Of a DNA stretch of 64,000 nucleotides, positions 26,850 to 36,020 are shown piece by piece (position 1 is the stretch's first letter; each line of letters opens with the position of its first letter). The position numbers and the translations under genes are program-made. This DNA comes from Telluria aromaticivorans (GTDB lineage: Bacteria; Pseudomonadota; Gammaproteobacteria; Burkholderiales; Burkholderiaceae_D). The notes below the pieces were generated by a model, which was given only the letters and a program-made list of their open reading frames with translations, was not told the origin of the DNA and did not search any database. Location: positions 310,001 to 374,000 of the forward strand of contig NZ_JABAIV010000004.1 in assembly GCF_013003915.1 (NCBI RefSeq), read 5' to 3'.

Positions 26850-28066
26850 TGCGGGCCTCCTGTACCGGGTGCCGTACTGCGGATCACCCAGGTGGCGGGT
26901 GCGGTCTCTTCCAAGGTCATATTGCGCGCCCCGAGCGCGGCACGCAACTGGCCACTTGAGGCAGGGTCAACCGTTTCGGGTTTGACGCGCACAGTCAGCA
27001 CACGTTCCCGGAACTCCATTGACGCAATTCCGGGTGGACGCCCGAGACCGCGTACCGCTTCGCCGAACACGCCGGCAATCCAGCCGAACTCGTCGGCACC
27101 GACCTGGCCGCCGGCCAGCTTGGCACGCGCGATGTTCTGGCGCATCTGCGCGACCGGATCGATGACCGGCTGGTTCGGATAGGCGCTGCGGAAGGTCTGC
27201 GCCATTTCCTGGCGTACCGCATCGGCCTCGCGCTTCAGGCGCAGCCATTCGATGTTGACGCCGATGATGTTGACCACGACTGCTGCCAGCGCGAGGCGGA
27301 TCGGCCAGCGCCAGCGGCTCCAGTCGCGCTGGGCGACGCCGGCGGTGCCGAGGCCCGGCACCAGGTCCAGGGTGCTGGTTTTCGATCCGGCGATCCAGTG
27401 TTCCCACGCATCGCTTTCCAGCGTGACGCCGGGACCGGCATCGAGCAGCAGCGCCTGGTATTCGCCGAGCTGCTCGTGCGGCACGTACAGCACCATGGGC
27501 GCGTCGCCGGACAGCGCGCGCGCCGTCTGCAGCGCCGCTTGCGGGTTGCCGTCGAGGGCCAGGCCGATGCCTTCGTACTGGCCCTGGCGCAGCAGCAATT
27601 CGCCATGGCCGATGGCGGCACTGACGCTGCCCGGCAGCAGCGGCAGGCACAGCTGCGAAGGCATGGCGGCGACTGCGCGCGCGCCCATGCCGAGCAGGGC
27701 TTTCACCATCTGCTCGAGCCAGTTGCGGTGCACCACCCCGACCGCACGGCGGCCGTCGGGCAGCAGCGGGCCGGCGACCAGCACGCAGTCGAGCGGATCG
27801 CCAAGGATCTGTTCTTCGACCAGCGCCGGCAGGGCCGCACGCAGGCGCGCGCTGCTCAGGGGCGGGGCCTGGACCGCCAGCAGCGTGACGTCGGCGCCGG
27901 CCAGCAGCAGCACGACGCGGCGGCTGGCCGCGACCACATCACCCAGGTTGCGCAAGGGGCCTTCGCCCTGCTGCTCGATGGCGCCGGTGTCGGACACGGT
28001 CGCGAACCGGCACAGCGCGCCTTCACCTTCTGCCCGTGCCGGGTGGCGGATATATAAAGTAGTCAA
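26846..28066 (-). CDS. gspL: Type II secretion platform protein GspL
   Basis: A 406-residue inner-membrane protein that recruits the GspE ATPase. The N-terminal actin-like cytoplasmic domain covers about 1-245 (V-V-L-L-L-A-G-A-D-V-T-L-L, A-L-P-A-L-V-E-E-Q-I-L-G-D-P). A membrane segment follows at about 252-272, and the periplasmic domain ends in a ferredoxin-like fold. The family is recognised from the first-domain pattern and its position before gspM, with an ATGA overlap. Confidence 0.88.
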   Translation of the reverse strand: MTTLYIRHPARAEGEGALCRFATVSDTGAIEQQGEGPLRNLGDVVAASRRVVLLLAGADVTLLAVQAPPLSSARLRAALPALVEEQILGDPLDCVLVAGPLLPDGRRAVGVVHRNWLEQMVKALLGMGARAVAAMPSQLCLPLLPGSVSAAIGHGELLLRQGQYEGIGLALDGNPQAALQTARALSGDAPMVLYVPHEQLGEYQALLLDAGPGVTLESDAWEHWIAGSKTSTLDLVPGLGTAGVAQRDWSRWRWPIRLALAAVVVNIIGVNIEWLRLKREADAVRQEMAQTFRSAYPNQPVIDPVAQMRQNIARAKLAGGQVGADEFGWIAGVFGEAVRGLGRPPGIASMEFRERVLTVRVKPETVDPASSGQLRAALGARNMTLEETAPATWVIRSTAPGTGGPQ

Positions 28067-28082
28067 ACTGTCTCGCTTTCTT

Positions 28083-29090
28083 CTAATTCTGGCGGGTCCA
28101 GATTACGGTGGTGCCACCGCCGCCGATCACATCGCTCTTGCGCGCGATGAGCGATTCGGCGTTCAGGGCGGCGCGGTCCAGGCGGATACGGCTCTGCACC
28201 AGGAACCAGTCGCTCTTGATTGCATAGGCGTCGGCGGGGACCGTATCGCTGGTCATCCGGGCTTCCGACTTGAACTGCTCGACGTTATTCCATGGCGCGG
28301 TCTTGCGGCGCGCCACCAGTGTGTTGGCCTGCGACAGCGACATGTCAGGCACCAGCGCCGCCAGCAGCTCGGCAGGCACCGTGTTCACGTTCAGCGGCGT
28401 CGGCCCCGACGGCAGCACGATCAGGAACGGCCTCAGCTTTGCCAGCAATTCCGGAGTCATGCCCTGCACCGCCAGCAGGTCGTCCACCTGCAGCAAGGGA
28501 ATCGGCACCCCGCTGGCCGGCGGCACCACCAGCTGGGGTCCTGTCGGCGGATCCACAGGTTGTTGCGGGTCCTGTACGGCCGCCTGCTGGCCCTGCGCGA
28601 CGAAAATCCCGATTCGCTCGGCCAGGCGCGCATCCAGACGTAGTTGCGTCAGCAGCCTCCTGAAAATGGCTTCCTGGGCCGCCACCCGCTGCCCATTCTC
28701 CGCCAGGTTGGCCAGATTGTAACGCGAGGTGGCATCGATGATGTTACCCGACAGCGAGGCATCGAAGGTCTCGCCTTCGACCCGCTCGCGTTCGATGTAC
28801 TGGTCGAGCCGGGTCTCGGCCAGCGGCGTGGCCCAGACCTGGTCGAGCGAGGTATATTGCGAGGTATAGGCGTCCTGGCGCAGCACCAGGCTGGCCCAGT
28901 CGAGTGCGCCGCGCAGGATCCATTGGGTTTGCAGTTGCAGGCGCTGGTTTTCCATCGAGCGCACCTGCACCTGTTGCTGCCAGAACAGGCTGGCGACGAT
29001 CGAGATCGCCAGCGTGGTGAGCAGCAAGGCGGTGACCACCGCGACGCCGCGCTGGTGCCGGCCTGATCGTTGGAGCATCGGGCGCGACAT
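28083..29090 (-). CDS. gspK: Type II secretion minor pseudopilin GspK
   Basis: A 335-residue large minor pseudopilin that caps the pseudopilus tip with GspI and GspJ. The N-terminal type-III signal segment reads R-G-V-A-V-V-T-A-L-L-L-T-T-L-A-I-S-I. As is typical for GspK, the methylated Phe and Glu+5 are replaced (Val and Thr). The alpha domain contains the D-A-S-R-Y-N-L-A-N-L pattern and a late helix-hairpin-helix (L-N-V-N-T-V-P-A-E-L-L-A-A-L). It starts 1 base inside the gspJ end. Confidence 0.9.
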   Translation of the reverse strand: MSRPMLQRSGRHQRGVAVVTALLLTTLAISIVASLFWQQQVQVRSMENQRLQLQTQWILRGALDWASLVLRQDAYTSQYTSLDQVWATPLAETRLDQYIERERVEGETFDASLSGNIIDATSRYNLANLAENGQRVAAQEAIFRRLLTQLRLDARLAERIGIFVAQGQQAAVQDPQQPVDPPTGPQLVVPPASGVPIPLLQVDDLLAVQGMTPELLAKLRPFLIVLPSGPTPLNVNTVPAELLAALVPDMSLSQANTLVARRKTAPWNNVEQFKSEARMTSDTVPADAYAIKSDWFLVQSRIRLDRAALNAESLIARKSDVIGGGGTTVIWTRQN

Positions 29091-29728
29091 CAGGTTCCCC
29101 CAAGCAGGAAGTACTTCATCATCGGCCCTTTCAGGCCCTGCGAAGTAAGCGCGACCTGGATGCCGCGTGCTTCTTCGGCCTGGGCGCCTTCGACGACCGG
29201 AACCGGCTCTTTATTCCAGGCATTGTTCTGCCAGGACAAAATTTGCATCCCGGTTACGCCGGTCTGCAGCGTGACGGGCGGCGAGGATTCCGACGGCGCA
29301 TCGCTGGCGGCTGCCTGCCACAGCCCATCGAGCTGGGCCAGGTCGCGCGTGCCGCGCGATTCGCGCCGCACCAGGGCGCCGTTCACGACGCGGTAGGACA
29401 CCACGGCCAGCTGCGACGGCTCATTTTCGTTGTACACCTTGCGCACCAGCGTGAAACGGTTGTCTTCCCACTGCAGGTTGGGACGGCGCCCGATGACGTC
29501 GCGCCCGGCCAGGTGCTCGCCGTCGCTCTGCATCTGGGCGAACGCGAGCTGCATGCCGCGCGTGACTTCCATCTGTTCGGTGAGCGCGACGCGCGCACGT
29601 ACGATGCCGTCCAGCCCGCGCCAGCCGAGCACGGCCAGGATCGCGAGGATGCTGATCGCCACCAGCAGCTCGACGAGGGTAAAGCCGGCGCGCCGCGGTC
29701 GCACCATCGAACGATTAGCCGGAGTCAT
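29090..29728 (-). CDS. gspJ: Type II secretion minor pseudopilin GspJ
   Basis: A 212-residue minor pseudopilin. The prepilin signal is R-R-A-G followed by F-T-L-V-E-L-L-V-A-I-S-I-L, with Glu at +5. The C-terminal domain contains W-E-D-N-R-F-T-L-V-R and Y-R-V-V-N-G-A-L-V-R-R. I chose the ATG at 29728, which overlaps the gspI stop by 4 bases. The longer open frame upstream of it is not protein-like. Prepilin peptidase GspO is not in the window. Confidence 0.9.
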   Translation of the reverse strand: MTPANRSMVRPRRAGFTLVELLVAISILAILAVLGWRGLDGIVRARVALTEQMEVTRGMQLAFAQMQSDGEHLAGRDVIGRRPNLQWEDNRFTLVRKVYNENEPSQLAVVSYRVVNGALVRRESRGTRDLAQLDGLWQAAASDAPSESSPPVTLQTGVTGMQILSWQNNAWNKEPVPVVEGAQAEEARGIQVALTSQGLKGPMMKYFLLGGT

Positions 29729-30156
29729 GTGCGGGTAGGCCTCAGGACGAGCTGTATCAGTTTGACGATGCGGCGCTCGGGACGTTCGGCGTCGAACACC
29801 GAGACTTCGATCCGGCGCAATTGCGGGTTCGGGCTGGTGATGACTTCTTCTTCGCAAATGAGCTGGAGGTCGCCCTGGGCGCAAGGGAAATTGCGCTTGC
29901 CCACAGGCGGGAATTCACGGCCCAGGCGGATCTGCACCAGCCGGTTCTCTGCGGACCAGGTCGCCATCATCGCAGAGCGCAGTCCGGCGCTGTTGGAGGT
30001 GAGGCTGCCGACCGCGCGCAGGCCGGCGCCGAGCGCGGTGCCGACGATGACCAGCGCCACCAGCACTTCGAGCAGGGTGAAACCGGATGCGGCGTGGGGT
30101 CGGCGTGGGCGCATAGGCATTGGACAACGCGTTGGACAGCTCATTCGGCTGCTCAT
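29725..30156 (-). CDS. gspI: Type II secretion minor pseudopilin GspI
   Basis: A 143-residue minor pseudopilin. The signal reads A-S-G followed by F-T-L-L-E-V-L-V-A-L-V-I-V, with Glu at +5. Later segments W-S-A-E-N-R-L and F-P-P-V-G are family-like. The ATG at 30156 overlaps the gspH stop in an ATGA; internal ATGs at 30120 and 30114 would shorten the leader to a more usual length and are possible alternatives. Confidence 0.88.
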   Translation of the reverse strand: MSSRMSCPTRCPMPMRPRRPHAASGFTLLEVLVALVIVGTALGAGLRAVGSLTSNSAGLRSAMMATWSAENRLVQIRLGREFPPVGKRNFPCAQGDLQLICEEEVITSPNPQLRRIEVSVFDAERPERRIVKLIQLVLRPTRT

Positions 30157-30632
30157 TCGACGGTAAAGTGGCCGACGCCATCGGCGCGGATCGCGACCGC
30201 GTCGGGGCCGGCAGCCATGGTCAGCACGAAGGGTTTATCCACCGGCTCGCGGCCAAAGACGATGCGCAATTGACCAGTGTTGACGCTGGTATTGGGTTCC
30301 AGCACCAGCTGCAGCGGGCCGCTCTTGAAGGTCCGTTCGCGCAGCAGGTCGTCGCGCGTGACCGGCTCCCAGCCGGTGTCGTTGCGCACGACGAAGCGGT
30401 AGCGTTCCGGATTGGCTTCGAAGGCCACCTGGCGGTTGCGCACGATGGCTTCGTCGCGCGCCAGCTGCAGCAGCAAGGCGATGCGCTGGGCTTCCTGCTG
30501 CAGGTTCTGGCGCGGCGAGGGGATGGCGTTGAGCGAAGCGAGCCCCAGCGTGATGCCGATGATGACCATCACGACGAGGAGCTCCACCAAGGTGAAGCCG
30601 GCTACTTTGCGCAGGGCGCCGTGGGCCCGCAT
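30153..30632 (-). CDS. gspH: Type II secretion minor pseudopilin GspH
   Basis: A 159-residue minor pseudopilin. The signal reads K-V-A-G followed by F-T-L-V-E-L-L-V-V-M-V-I-I-G-I, with Glu at +5. The C-terminal domain contains A-R-D-E-A-I-V-R-N-R-Q-V-A-F-E, characteristic of GspH/FimT. It starts 9 bases after the gspG stop. Confidence 0.9.
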   Translation of the reverse strand: MRAHGALRKVAGFTLVELLVVMVIIGITLGLASLNAIPSPRQNLQQEAQRIALLLQLARDEAIVRNRQVAFEANPERYRFVVRNDTGWEPVTRDDLLRERTFKSGPLQLVLEPNTSVNTGQLRIVFGREPVDKPFVLTMAAGPDAVAIRADGVGHFTVE

Positions 30633-30641
30633 GGAAAAGCC

Positions 30642-31085
30642 TTACTCCCAGGAGCCGACGTCGGCATCCTCGCCGGTACCGCCGGGCTGGCCATCGGCGC
30701 CCAGCGAGAAGATATCCACTTCGCCATGAATGCCTGGCGACAGGTATTGGTAGCCATTACCCCATGGGTCTTTCGGCAGCTTCTCGAGATAGCCGCCGGA
30801 CTTCCAGCCATTCGCGGCCGGACCTGCGGTCGGCTTGGTGACCAGGGCCACCAGGCCCTGTTCGGTGCTCGGGTAGCGCTGGTTGTCGAGCTTGTAGAGC
30901 TTGAGTGCCTGCATCATGGTGGCGATGTCGACCTTGGCGGCGGTCACGCGCGACTCGCCGGTGCGGCCCAGCAGCTTCGGCACGACCAGCGCGCCAAGGA
31001 TGCCGATGATGACCACCACGACCATGATCTCGACCAGGGTGAAACCGCGTGCGCGGCGCTGCTTACGTTGCGAAACAATGTGCAT
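30642..31085 (-). CDS. gspG: Type II secretion major pseudopilin GspG
   Basis: A 147-residue major pseudopilin, the main subunit of the T2SS piston. The signal reads R-A-R-G followed by F-T-L-V-E-I-M-V-V-V-V-I-I-G-I-L, with Glu at +5. The calcium-binding C-terminal region is intact (P-K-D-P-W-G-N-G-Y-Q-Y-L-S-P-G, F-S-L-G-A-D-G-Q-P-G-G). The ATG at 31085 was chosen because it gives the usual short basic leader. It is the first gene of the minus-strand operon, so the operon promoter should lie between 31086 and 31226. Confidence 0.96.
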   Translation of the reverse strand: MHIVSQRKQRRARGFTLVEIMVVVVIIGILGALVVPKLLGRTGESRVTAAKVDIATMMQALKLYKLDNQRYPSTEQGLVALVTKPTAGPAANGWKSGGYLEKLPKDPWGNGYQYLSPGIHGEVDIFSLGADGQPGGTGEDADVGSWE

Positions 31086-31226
31086 AGATAATCTTTGCAA
31101 TAAATCGGTTGAAGCGAAACAGGTGAGGCCCGGTATGAGCCAGCGCGAAGCAGGATCCACCCACTGCGGGTTAGCAATTGTATGCCAGCTTTCCGTGCGC
31201 CGCCTTTCTTAATTGTGTGGCCGATT

Positions 31227-31985
31227 CTACGCCAGGTGGCGGGCCGCGCAGACCGGGCAGGATGGATTGCGGGCCACGCCGATGGCGGTCCACTCCATGG
31301 CGCGGCCGTCGAGCAGCAGCAGGCGGCCCGCCAGCGGCTGGCCAATGCCAGCCACCAGCTTCATCGCCTCCGCCGCCTGCATGGCGCCGATCACGCCGAC
31401 CAGCGGCGCGAACACGCCCATGGTGCTGCAGGCCGCGTCTTCATAATGACTGTCTTCGGGGAACAGGCAGGCGTAGCACGGGGCACTTGGTGTGGTGGTA
31501 TCGAAGACCGAGAGCTGGCCGTCGAAGCGGATCACGGCGCCCGAGACCAGCGGCTTTCCTTCCACCACGCAGGCGCGGTTGACGGCGTGGCGGGTGGCGA
31601 AGTTGTCGGTGCAGTCGAGCACGACGCTGGCGGCCCGGACCAGTTCCTGCAGGCGCTCCCCTGCTGCCCGTTCGCACAGGGCAATGACCTCGATGTCGGG
31701 GTTGATGGCCAGCAGGGCTGCGCGGCCGGATTCGGCTTTCGGCTGGCCGATGCGCGCGGTGGTGTGCATGATCTGGCGCTGCAAATTGGTGAGGTCAACC
31801 TCGTCATCGTCGACCAGGGTGATGCGGCCGATGCCGCCGGATGCCAGGTAGAGCGCGGCGGGCGAACCGAGGCCGCCGGCGCCGATGACCAGCGCATGCG
31901 CGTCAAGCAGGCGCTGCTGGCCTTCGATGCCGATCTCGTCGAGCAGGATGTGGCGGGAGTAACGCAGGAGTTGGGTGTCGTTCAT
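31227..31985 (-). CDS. ThiF/MoeB-family adenylyltransferase
   Basis: A 252-residue E1-like enzyme that activates the C-terminus of a ubiquitin-like sulfur carrier (ThiS or MoaD) by adenylation. The ATP-binding loop is G-A-G-G-L-G-S-P near 35-42, the Arg-rich N-R/N-L-Q-R-Q segment near 67, and C-T-D-N-F near 125. The catalytic Cys region is C-S-T-M-G-V-F-A-P, with zinc-binding pairs C-Y-A-C and C-P-V-C. MoeB and ThiF cannot be separated by sequence alone and neither thi nor moa genes are adjacent, so no symbol is given. It lies upstream of the T2SS operon on the same strand, 141 bases before gspG. Confidence 0.9.
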   Translation of the reverse strand: MNDTQLLRYSRHILLDEIGIEGQQRLLDAHALVIGAGGLGSPAALYLASGGIGRITLVDDDEVDLTNLQRQIMHTTARIGQPKAESGRAALLAINPDIEVIALCERAAGERLQELVRAASVVLDCTDNFATRHAVNRACVVEGKPLVSGAVIRFDGQLSVFDTTTPSAPCYACLFPEDSHYEDAACSTMGVFAPLVGVIGAMQAAEAMKLVAGIGQPLAGRLLLLDGRAMEWTAIGVARNPSCPVCAARHLA

Positions 31986-32048
31986 GCAGCGGGCGGGGCT
32001 GATGCGGTGGGCGCTAGCAATTTATCGAAGGCCAAGTATGTCGAGAAC

Positions 32049-32182
32049 TGTAGGGTGGGCAGGGCAACATAGTCCGGTGGACTATGTTGCGCCCACGCGT
32101 TCAACAACTGTCAGTAGACCGAATGATTTTCGTAGCCCTCGGGCGTGATTAACCGCGTGGGCGGGAGACCCGCCCACGCTAT
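32049..32182. repeat. Terminally inverted repeat element, copy B
   Basis: A 134-base non-coding element. The left end TGTAGGGTGGGC is at 32049-32060; the right end GCCCACGCTAT is degenerate and runs into the ctpA stop codon. It contains the core in reverse orientation (GCCCACGCGTTCAAC, 32091-32105). Nested hairpins are GTGGGC/GCCCAC enclosing a perfect 12-bp stem (32064-32075 with 32079-32090) and, at the right, GCGTGGGCGG/CCGCCCACGC (32154-32179). It lies between the ThiF/MoeB gene and ctpA. Confidence 0.75.
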
Positions 32183-33657
32183 TTTTTCGGCGCCTTCAGT
32201 TCAGGCGGCTTGGTTTCCGTCCCCGGCAACACCTTCGGCGCCGCCGGCTTCGCAGCCTCCGGATCCGCCTTCGCCAGCAACACCTTCTGCCCCTTGAAGT
32301 GGTTCAGCGCCTGCGCCAGCTGGAAGTCGTCCTTGCTGCCGTAGTCGAGCGGCTTGCGGTCTTTCAGTTGCGCGAGCGCGCGCTGCTGCGCTTCCAGCGC
32401 CGCGCGGGCATCCTTGGCGGCCGGCGTTTTCTCTGCCTCGCCTTCGCTCACCAGGTGGCGCTGCAAATCTGCTTCGCGCACGCGCAGCACGGCCAGCGCA
32501 TCGCCTTCGAGCGTCTCGTCGACCTTCATGTCCGGCACGATGCCGGTGGCCTGGATCGGGCGGCCTTTCGGGGTGTAGTAGCGCGCCGTGGTCAGTTTCA
32601 CCGCGGTGTCGGCCGACAGCTGGCGCAGGGTCTGCACCGAACCCTTGCCGAAGGTCTGGCTGCCCATCACGATCGCGCGCTGGTAGTCCTGCAGCGCGCC
32701 GGCGACGATTTCGGAAGCCGAGGCCGAGCCGCCATTGACCAGCACCACCATCGGCACCGTCTTGAGGCCTGCCGGCAGGCCGGCCAGCGGGTCGGCGCCG
32801 CGCTGCGCATAGTGGTCGCGGCGGCCATAGAACTGCTGGTTCGAATCCGGCAGCTGGCCCTTGGTCGAGACGATCAACTGGTCCGGCTTGGGCAGGAAGG
32901 CGGCCGACACGCCGATCGCGCCCGGCAGCAGGCCGCCCGGGTCGTTGCGCAAGTCGAGCACCAGGCCCTTGATCTCGGGATTCTCGGCGTATAGCGCCTT
33001 GGCCTTCTTGGCCAGTTCGTCGACGGTGTTTTCCTGGAACTGGCTCACGCGCAGCCAGGCATAACCCGGCTCGACCATCTTGGCCTTGACGCTCTGGACC
33101 ACGATTTCCTGGCGCGCCACCGGCAGCACCCACGGACGGTCTTCGCCGCGGCGCGCGATGGTGAGCGTGACCTTGGTGCCCGCCTTGCCGCGCATGCGCT
33201 TGACCGCTTCGTCGATCGACATATTGCGCACCGGGACGTTGTCGATGCGGGTGATCAGGTCACCCGACTTGATGCCGGCCTTGTGCGCGGGCGTGTCTTC
33301 GATCGGGGCCACCACTTTCACGTAGCCGTCTTCGCTGGCCACTTCGATGCCGACGCCGACGAACTTGCCCTGCACCGCTTCCTTCATTTCGCGGAAGGCT
33401 TTCTGGTCCAGGTAGGTGGAATGCGGGTCGAGCGAGGCGACCATGCCGCCGATCGCTTCGGACAGCAGCTTCTTGTCCTCGACCGGTTCAACGTAGTCGG
33501 TTTTGATGAGGCCGTAGACATCGGCCAGCTGGCGCAACTCGTCGAGCGGCAGCGGCGACTGGATGTCTTTTTGCGCATACGCCGAGAACTGGAAGGAGGC
33601 GGCGACACCGGCCACCACGCCCAGTCCGATCAGGCTGAAATTCTTTGCTTTGCTCAT
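32179..33657 (-). CDS. S41 carboxy-terminal processing protease (CtpA)
   Basis: A 492-residue periplasmic serine protease that trims or degrades envelope proteins from the C-terminus. It has an N-terminal membrane anchor or signal (about 8-28), a PDZ domain at about 95-170 and the S41 catalytic domain after it. The Ser-Lys dyad is visible as S313 (G-G-S-A-S-A-S-E-I-V-A-G-A-L-Q-D) and K338 (T-F-G-K-G-S-V-Q). The C-terminal 60 residues are Lys/Ala/Pro-rich. It starts 8 bases after the stop of the EnvC-like gene, a common pairing in Proteobacteria that links amidase activation and protease control of cell-wall hydrolases. Confidence 0.93.
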   Translation of the reverse strand: MSKAKNFSLIGLGVVAGVAASFQFSAYAQKDIQSPLPLDELRQLADVYGLIKTDYVEPVEDKKLLSEAIGGMVASLDPHSTYLDQKAFREMKEAVQGKFVGVGIEVASEDGYVKVVAPIEDTPAHKAGIKSGDLITRIDNVPVRNMSIDEAVKRMRGKAGTKVTLTIARRGEDRPWVLPVARQEIVVQSVKAKMVEPGYAWLRVSQFQENTVDELAKKAKALYAENPEIKGLVLDLRNDPGGLLPGAIGVSAAFLPKPDQLIVSTKGQLPDSNQQFYGRRDHYAQRGADPLAGLPAGLKTVPMVVLVNGGSASASEIVAGALQDYQRAIVMGSQTFGKGSVQTLRQLSADTAVKLTTARYYTPKGRPIQATGIVPDMKVDETLEGDALAVLRVREADLQRHLVSEGEAEKTPAAKDARAALEAQQRALAQLKDRKPLDYGSKDDFQLAQALNHFKGQKVLLAKADPEAAKPAAPKVLPGTETKPPELKAPKK

Positions 33658-33665
33658 ATGTGCCC

Positions 33666-35081
33666 CTAGAATTTGATCCAGCTTGCCGGATCGAAGGCTT
33701 TGCCGCGATGCCTGAGCTCAAAGTATAGCCCCGATTCCTCGTTGCCGCCGGTGTTGCCGGCGCTCGCAACGGCCTCGCCGGCGCGCACCATATCGCCCGG
33801 GCGTTTCAATAGCGCCGAGTTGTTCCCGTAGATCGACAGGTATTCGCCACCGTGGTCGATGATGATCAGGTTGCCGAAGCCGCGCATCCAGTCGGCGTGC
33901 ACCACGCGGCCCGGTCCGACGGCGCGGATCTCGGTGCCTTCCGGCGCCTTGATGAACATGCCTTTCCAGGTCGGCCCTTCACCGCGGCGGGCGCCGAACC
34001 TGGCCGCGATGCTGCCGCTGACCGGCACGCTCAGGCGGCCTTTCAAGCTGGCAAAGGCGCCGCTCGGCGCGGCCGGGGCCAAGGTGACTTCGGCCGGCGG
34101 CGGTGCGGTCGGTTTCTCGACCGGTTTCGGTTGCTCGGCCACCTTCGGCGGCTCGGGTTCCGGCTCCGGTTTCGGTTTGGTGCCGGGCTTGGCGTTCTGG
34201 CGCGCGATGCGTTCGCGTTCCGCCTTGTCGGCCGCGGCTTTGGCACGCGCGAGGGCGCGGGCTTTTTCTTCGGCTTCCGCCTTGGCCCTGGCGGCGGCCA
34301 GCGCCACCTGGCGGCGCTGCTCGGCCTCGGCCTGTTCACGTAGCAGGCGCGTCAGGCGATCGACCAGTCCGCTCATGCGCTGTTCGTCGCGCTGCAGGCG
34401 GTCGGCCTGCTTGCGCTGGTCTGACAGCTTGCTGGATAAATCCTGCAGCAGCGCACTGCGGCGCCCTTTTTCCTTTTCCAGCAGCGCTTTCTGGTCGCGC
34501 TGCTCGTCGGCGATTTCCTGCAGCTCCTGCTGGGCGTTCTCGACCTTGTCGCGATTCGCCTCGACCTGGGCAAGGTTGGTGCGCAGCGAGCCCAGCAGCT
34601 TGGCCTGGGCCTGCGACACATAGGCCATCATCTGCAGGTCGCGGTTGATGCGGTTCGGGTTGTCGCCAGACAGCAGCAGCTTGATCCGGTCTTCGTTGCC
34701 AGCCACATAGTGCTCGCGCAGCAAACTGGACAATTGTTTCTTTTGATTAACAATTGTTTGCGCCAGGCGCTCCTGCTCGAGCGCCAGGTCGTTCACGCGG
34801 GTGCTGGTGACGTCCTGCTCCTCGGCCAGGTCGCGCAGGGCGCGGTTGGCGTCGGAGATGGCGGCTTCGGACTCCGCCAGCTCGTCGGCGGCGTCTTCCT
34901 TCTCGCTTTCGGTGCGGGCGATTTCGCGCTTGATGGCCTGCAGCCGCTGCTGGATACCGGCGCGCTGCTTCTCCGCAGTCAGCTTCTGGCGGCTGCGGTC
35001 GGTCTGGCGCTGGGCGTAGGCGGGGCTGGAGAGCGCGATGGCCAGCAGCGTGCAGATAAGCGCGCTACCGGCCGACTTCAT
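33666..35081 (-). CDS. EnvC-like murein hydrolase activator (M23 domain)
   Basis: A 471-residue periplasmic protein. A signal peptide (A-L-I-C-T-L-L-A-I-A-L-S-S-P-A-Y-A) precedes a long coiled coil (about 35-260, heptads rich in Gln, Arg and Glu), a Lys/Ala and Pro/Glu-rich linker (260-335) and a C-terminal LytM/M23 domain (about 350-471). That domain keeps the F-G-A-R-R and I-I-D-H-G-G-E-Y-L-S-I-Y-G-N segments. The zinc-ligand H-x-H is altered (L-R-H-R-G), as in EnvC, so it probably activates amidases rather than cutting murein itself. The start at 35081 gives a good signal peptide. A longer frame overlaps gpmA and is rejected. Confidence 0.88.
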   Translation of the reverse strand: MKSAGSALICTLLAIALSSPAYAQRQTDRSRQKLTAEKQRAGIQQRLQAIKREIARTESEKEDAADELAESEAAISDANRALRDLAEEQDVTSTRVNDLALEQERLAQTIVNQKKQLSSLLREHYVAGNEDRIKLLLSGDNPNRINRDLQMMAYVSQAQAKLLGSLRTNLAQVEANRDKVENAQQELQEIADEQRDQKALLEKEKGRRSALLQDLSSKLSDQRKQADRLQRDEQRMSGLVDRLTRLLREQAEAEQRRQVALAAARAKAEAEEKARALARAKAAADKAERERIARQNAKPGTKPKPEPEPEPPKVAEQPKPVEKPTAPPPAEVTLAPAAPSGAFASLKGRLSVPVSGSIAARFGARRGEGPTWKGMFIKAPEGTEIRAVGPGRVVHADWMRGFGNLIIIDHGGEYLSIYGNNSALLKRPGDMVRAGEAVASAGNTGGNEESGLYFELRHRGKAFDPASWIKF

Positions 35082-35098
35082 GGATGGCAAACGCAAAC

Positions 35099-35845
35099 TT
35101 ACTTCGCCTTCCCTTGGTTGGCCACCGCCGCCACGGCTGCAGCAATCGCTTCCTGGTCGCCCAGGTAATAGCTCTTGATCGGTTTTAAATCGGCATCCAG
35201 CTCGTATACCAGCGGCTGGCCGTTCGGGATGTTCAGGCCGACGATATCGGTGTCGCTGATGCCATCCAACATCTTGATGATGGCGCGCAGGCTGTTGCCG
35301 TGTGCCGAGATCAGGATGTTCTTGCCGGCGCGGATGGCCGGTGCAATTTCTTCGTCCCAAGCTGGCATGACGCGCGCCACGGTGTCCTTCAGGCATTCGG
35401 TCAGCGGGATCTGCGACATCTCCAGATTGGCGTAGCGCGGATCCTTGAACGAGGTGCGCTCGTCGTCAGGCGCCAGCGCCGGCGGCGGGGTGTCGTAGCT
35501 GCGGCGCCAGACCAGCACCTGCTCGTCGCCGTATTTGGCGGCGGTCTCGCCCTTGTCCAGGCCCTGCAGCGCGCCGTAGTGACGCTCGTTCAGGCGCCAG
35601 TCGTTCTTCACCGGCAGGTACATCATGTCCATTTCGTCCATCGCCAGCCACAAGGTGCGGATGGCGCGCTTGAGCACCGAGGTATAGGCCAGGTCGAAGG
35701 TAAAACCGGCGTCGCGCAGCGCGCGGCCGGCGTTCTTTGCTTCAAGGATGCCCTTCTCGGTCAGGTCGACGTCGACCCAGCCGGTAAACCGGTTGGCCAG
35801 GTTCCAGGTGGATTCGCCATGGCGCATGAATACGATTTTGTACAT
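35099..35845 (-). CDS. gpmA: 2,3-bisphosphoglycerate-dependent phosphoglycerate mutase
   Basis: A 248-residue glycolytic enzyme interconverting 3- and 2-phosphoglycerate. The phospho-histidine lies in [10 protein letters not shown] (H9) and the second catalytic His in I-S-A-H-G-N-S-L-R. The [11 protein letters not shown] segment and R-R-S-Y-D-T-P-P are typical of dPGM. It lies 17 bases upstream of the envC-like gene on the same strand; the gpmA-envC-ctpA order is seen in many Burkholderiales. Confidence 0.96.
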   Translation of the reverse strand: MYKIVFMRHGESTWNLANRFTGWVDVDLTEKGILEAKNAGRALRDAGFTFDLAYTSVLKRAIRTLWLAMDEMDMMYLPVKNDWRLNERHYGALQGLDKGETAAKYGDEQVLVWRRSYDTPPPALAPDDERTSFKDPRYANLEMSQIPLTECLKDTVARVMPAWDEEIAPAIRAGKNILISAHGNSLRAIIKMLDGISDTDIVGLNIPNGQPLVYELDADLKPIKSYYLGDQEAIAAAVAAVANQGKAK

Positions 35846-35926
35846 AAGCTCAACTTTAAAGAAGAAAATACTGCGATAGACGCCTGAAAACCTGCTGCGC
35901 GTTGCGCTGGCGGCCTGCGATGCTCA

Positions 35927-35943
35927 CTGTACTACTCGTACAG
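35927..35943. repeat. Short hairpin in the gpmA/rhodanese intergenic region
   Basis: CTGTAC, loop TACTC, GTACAG lies between the divergent gpmA and rhodanese genes. The segment around it (35880-35990) looks like an intergenic repeat, with GACGCCTG at one side and AGACGCCTGG at the other. No second copy was found in this window. Confidence 0.35.
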
Positions 35944-36020
35944 CTGCGCTTCTCAACCACCATCGCTGCCGCTCGCGACGGTTTTTAGACGCCTGGAGAT
36001 ATTCGGTCCAGCATCTATTT

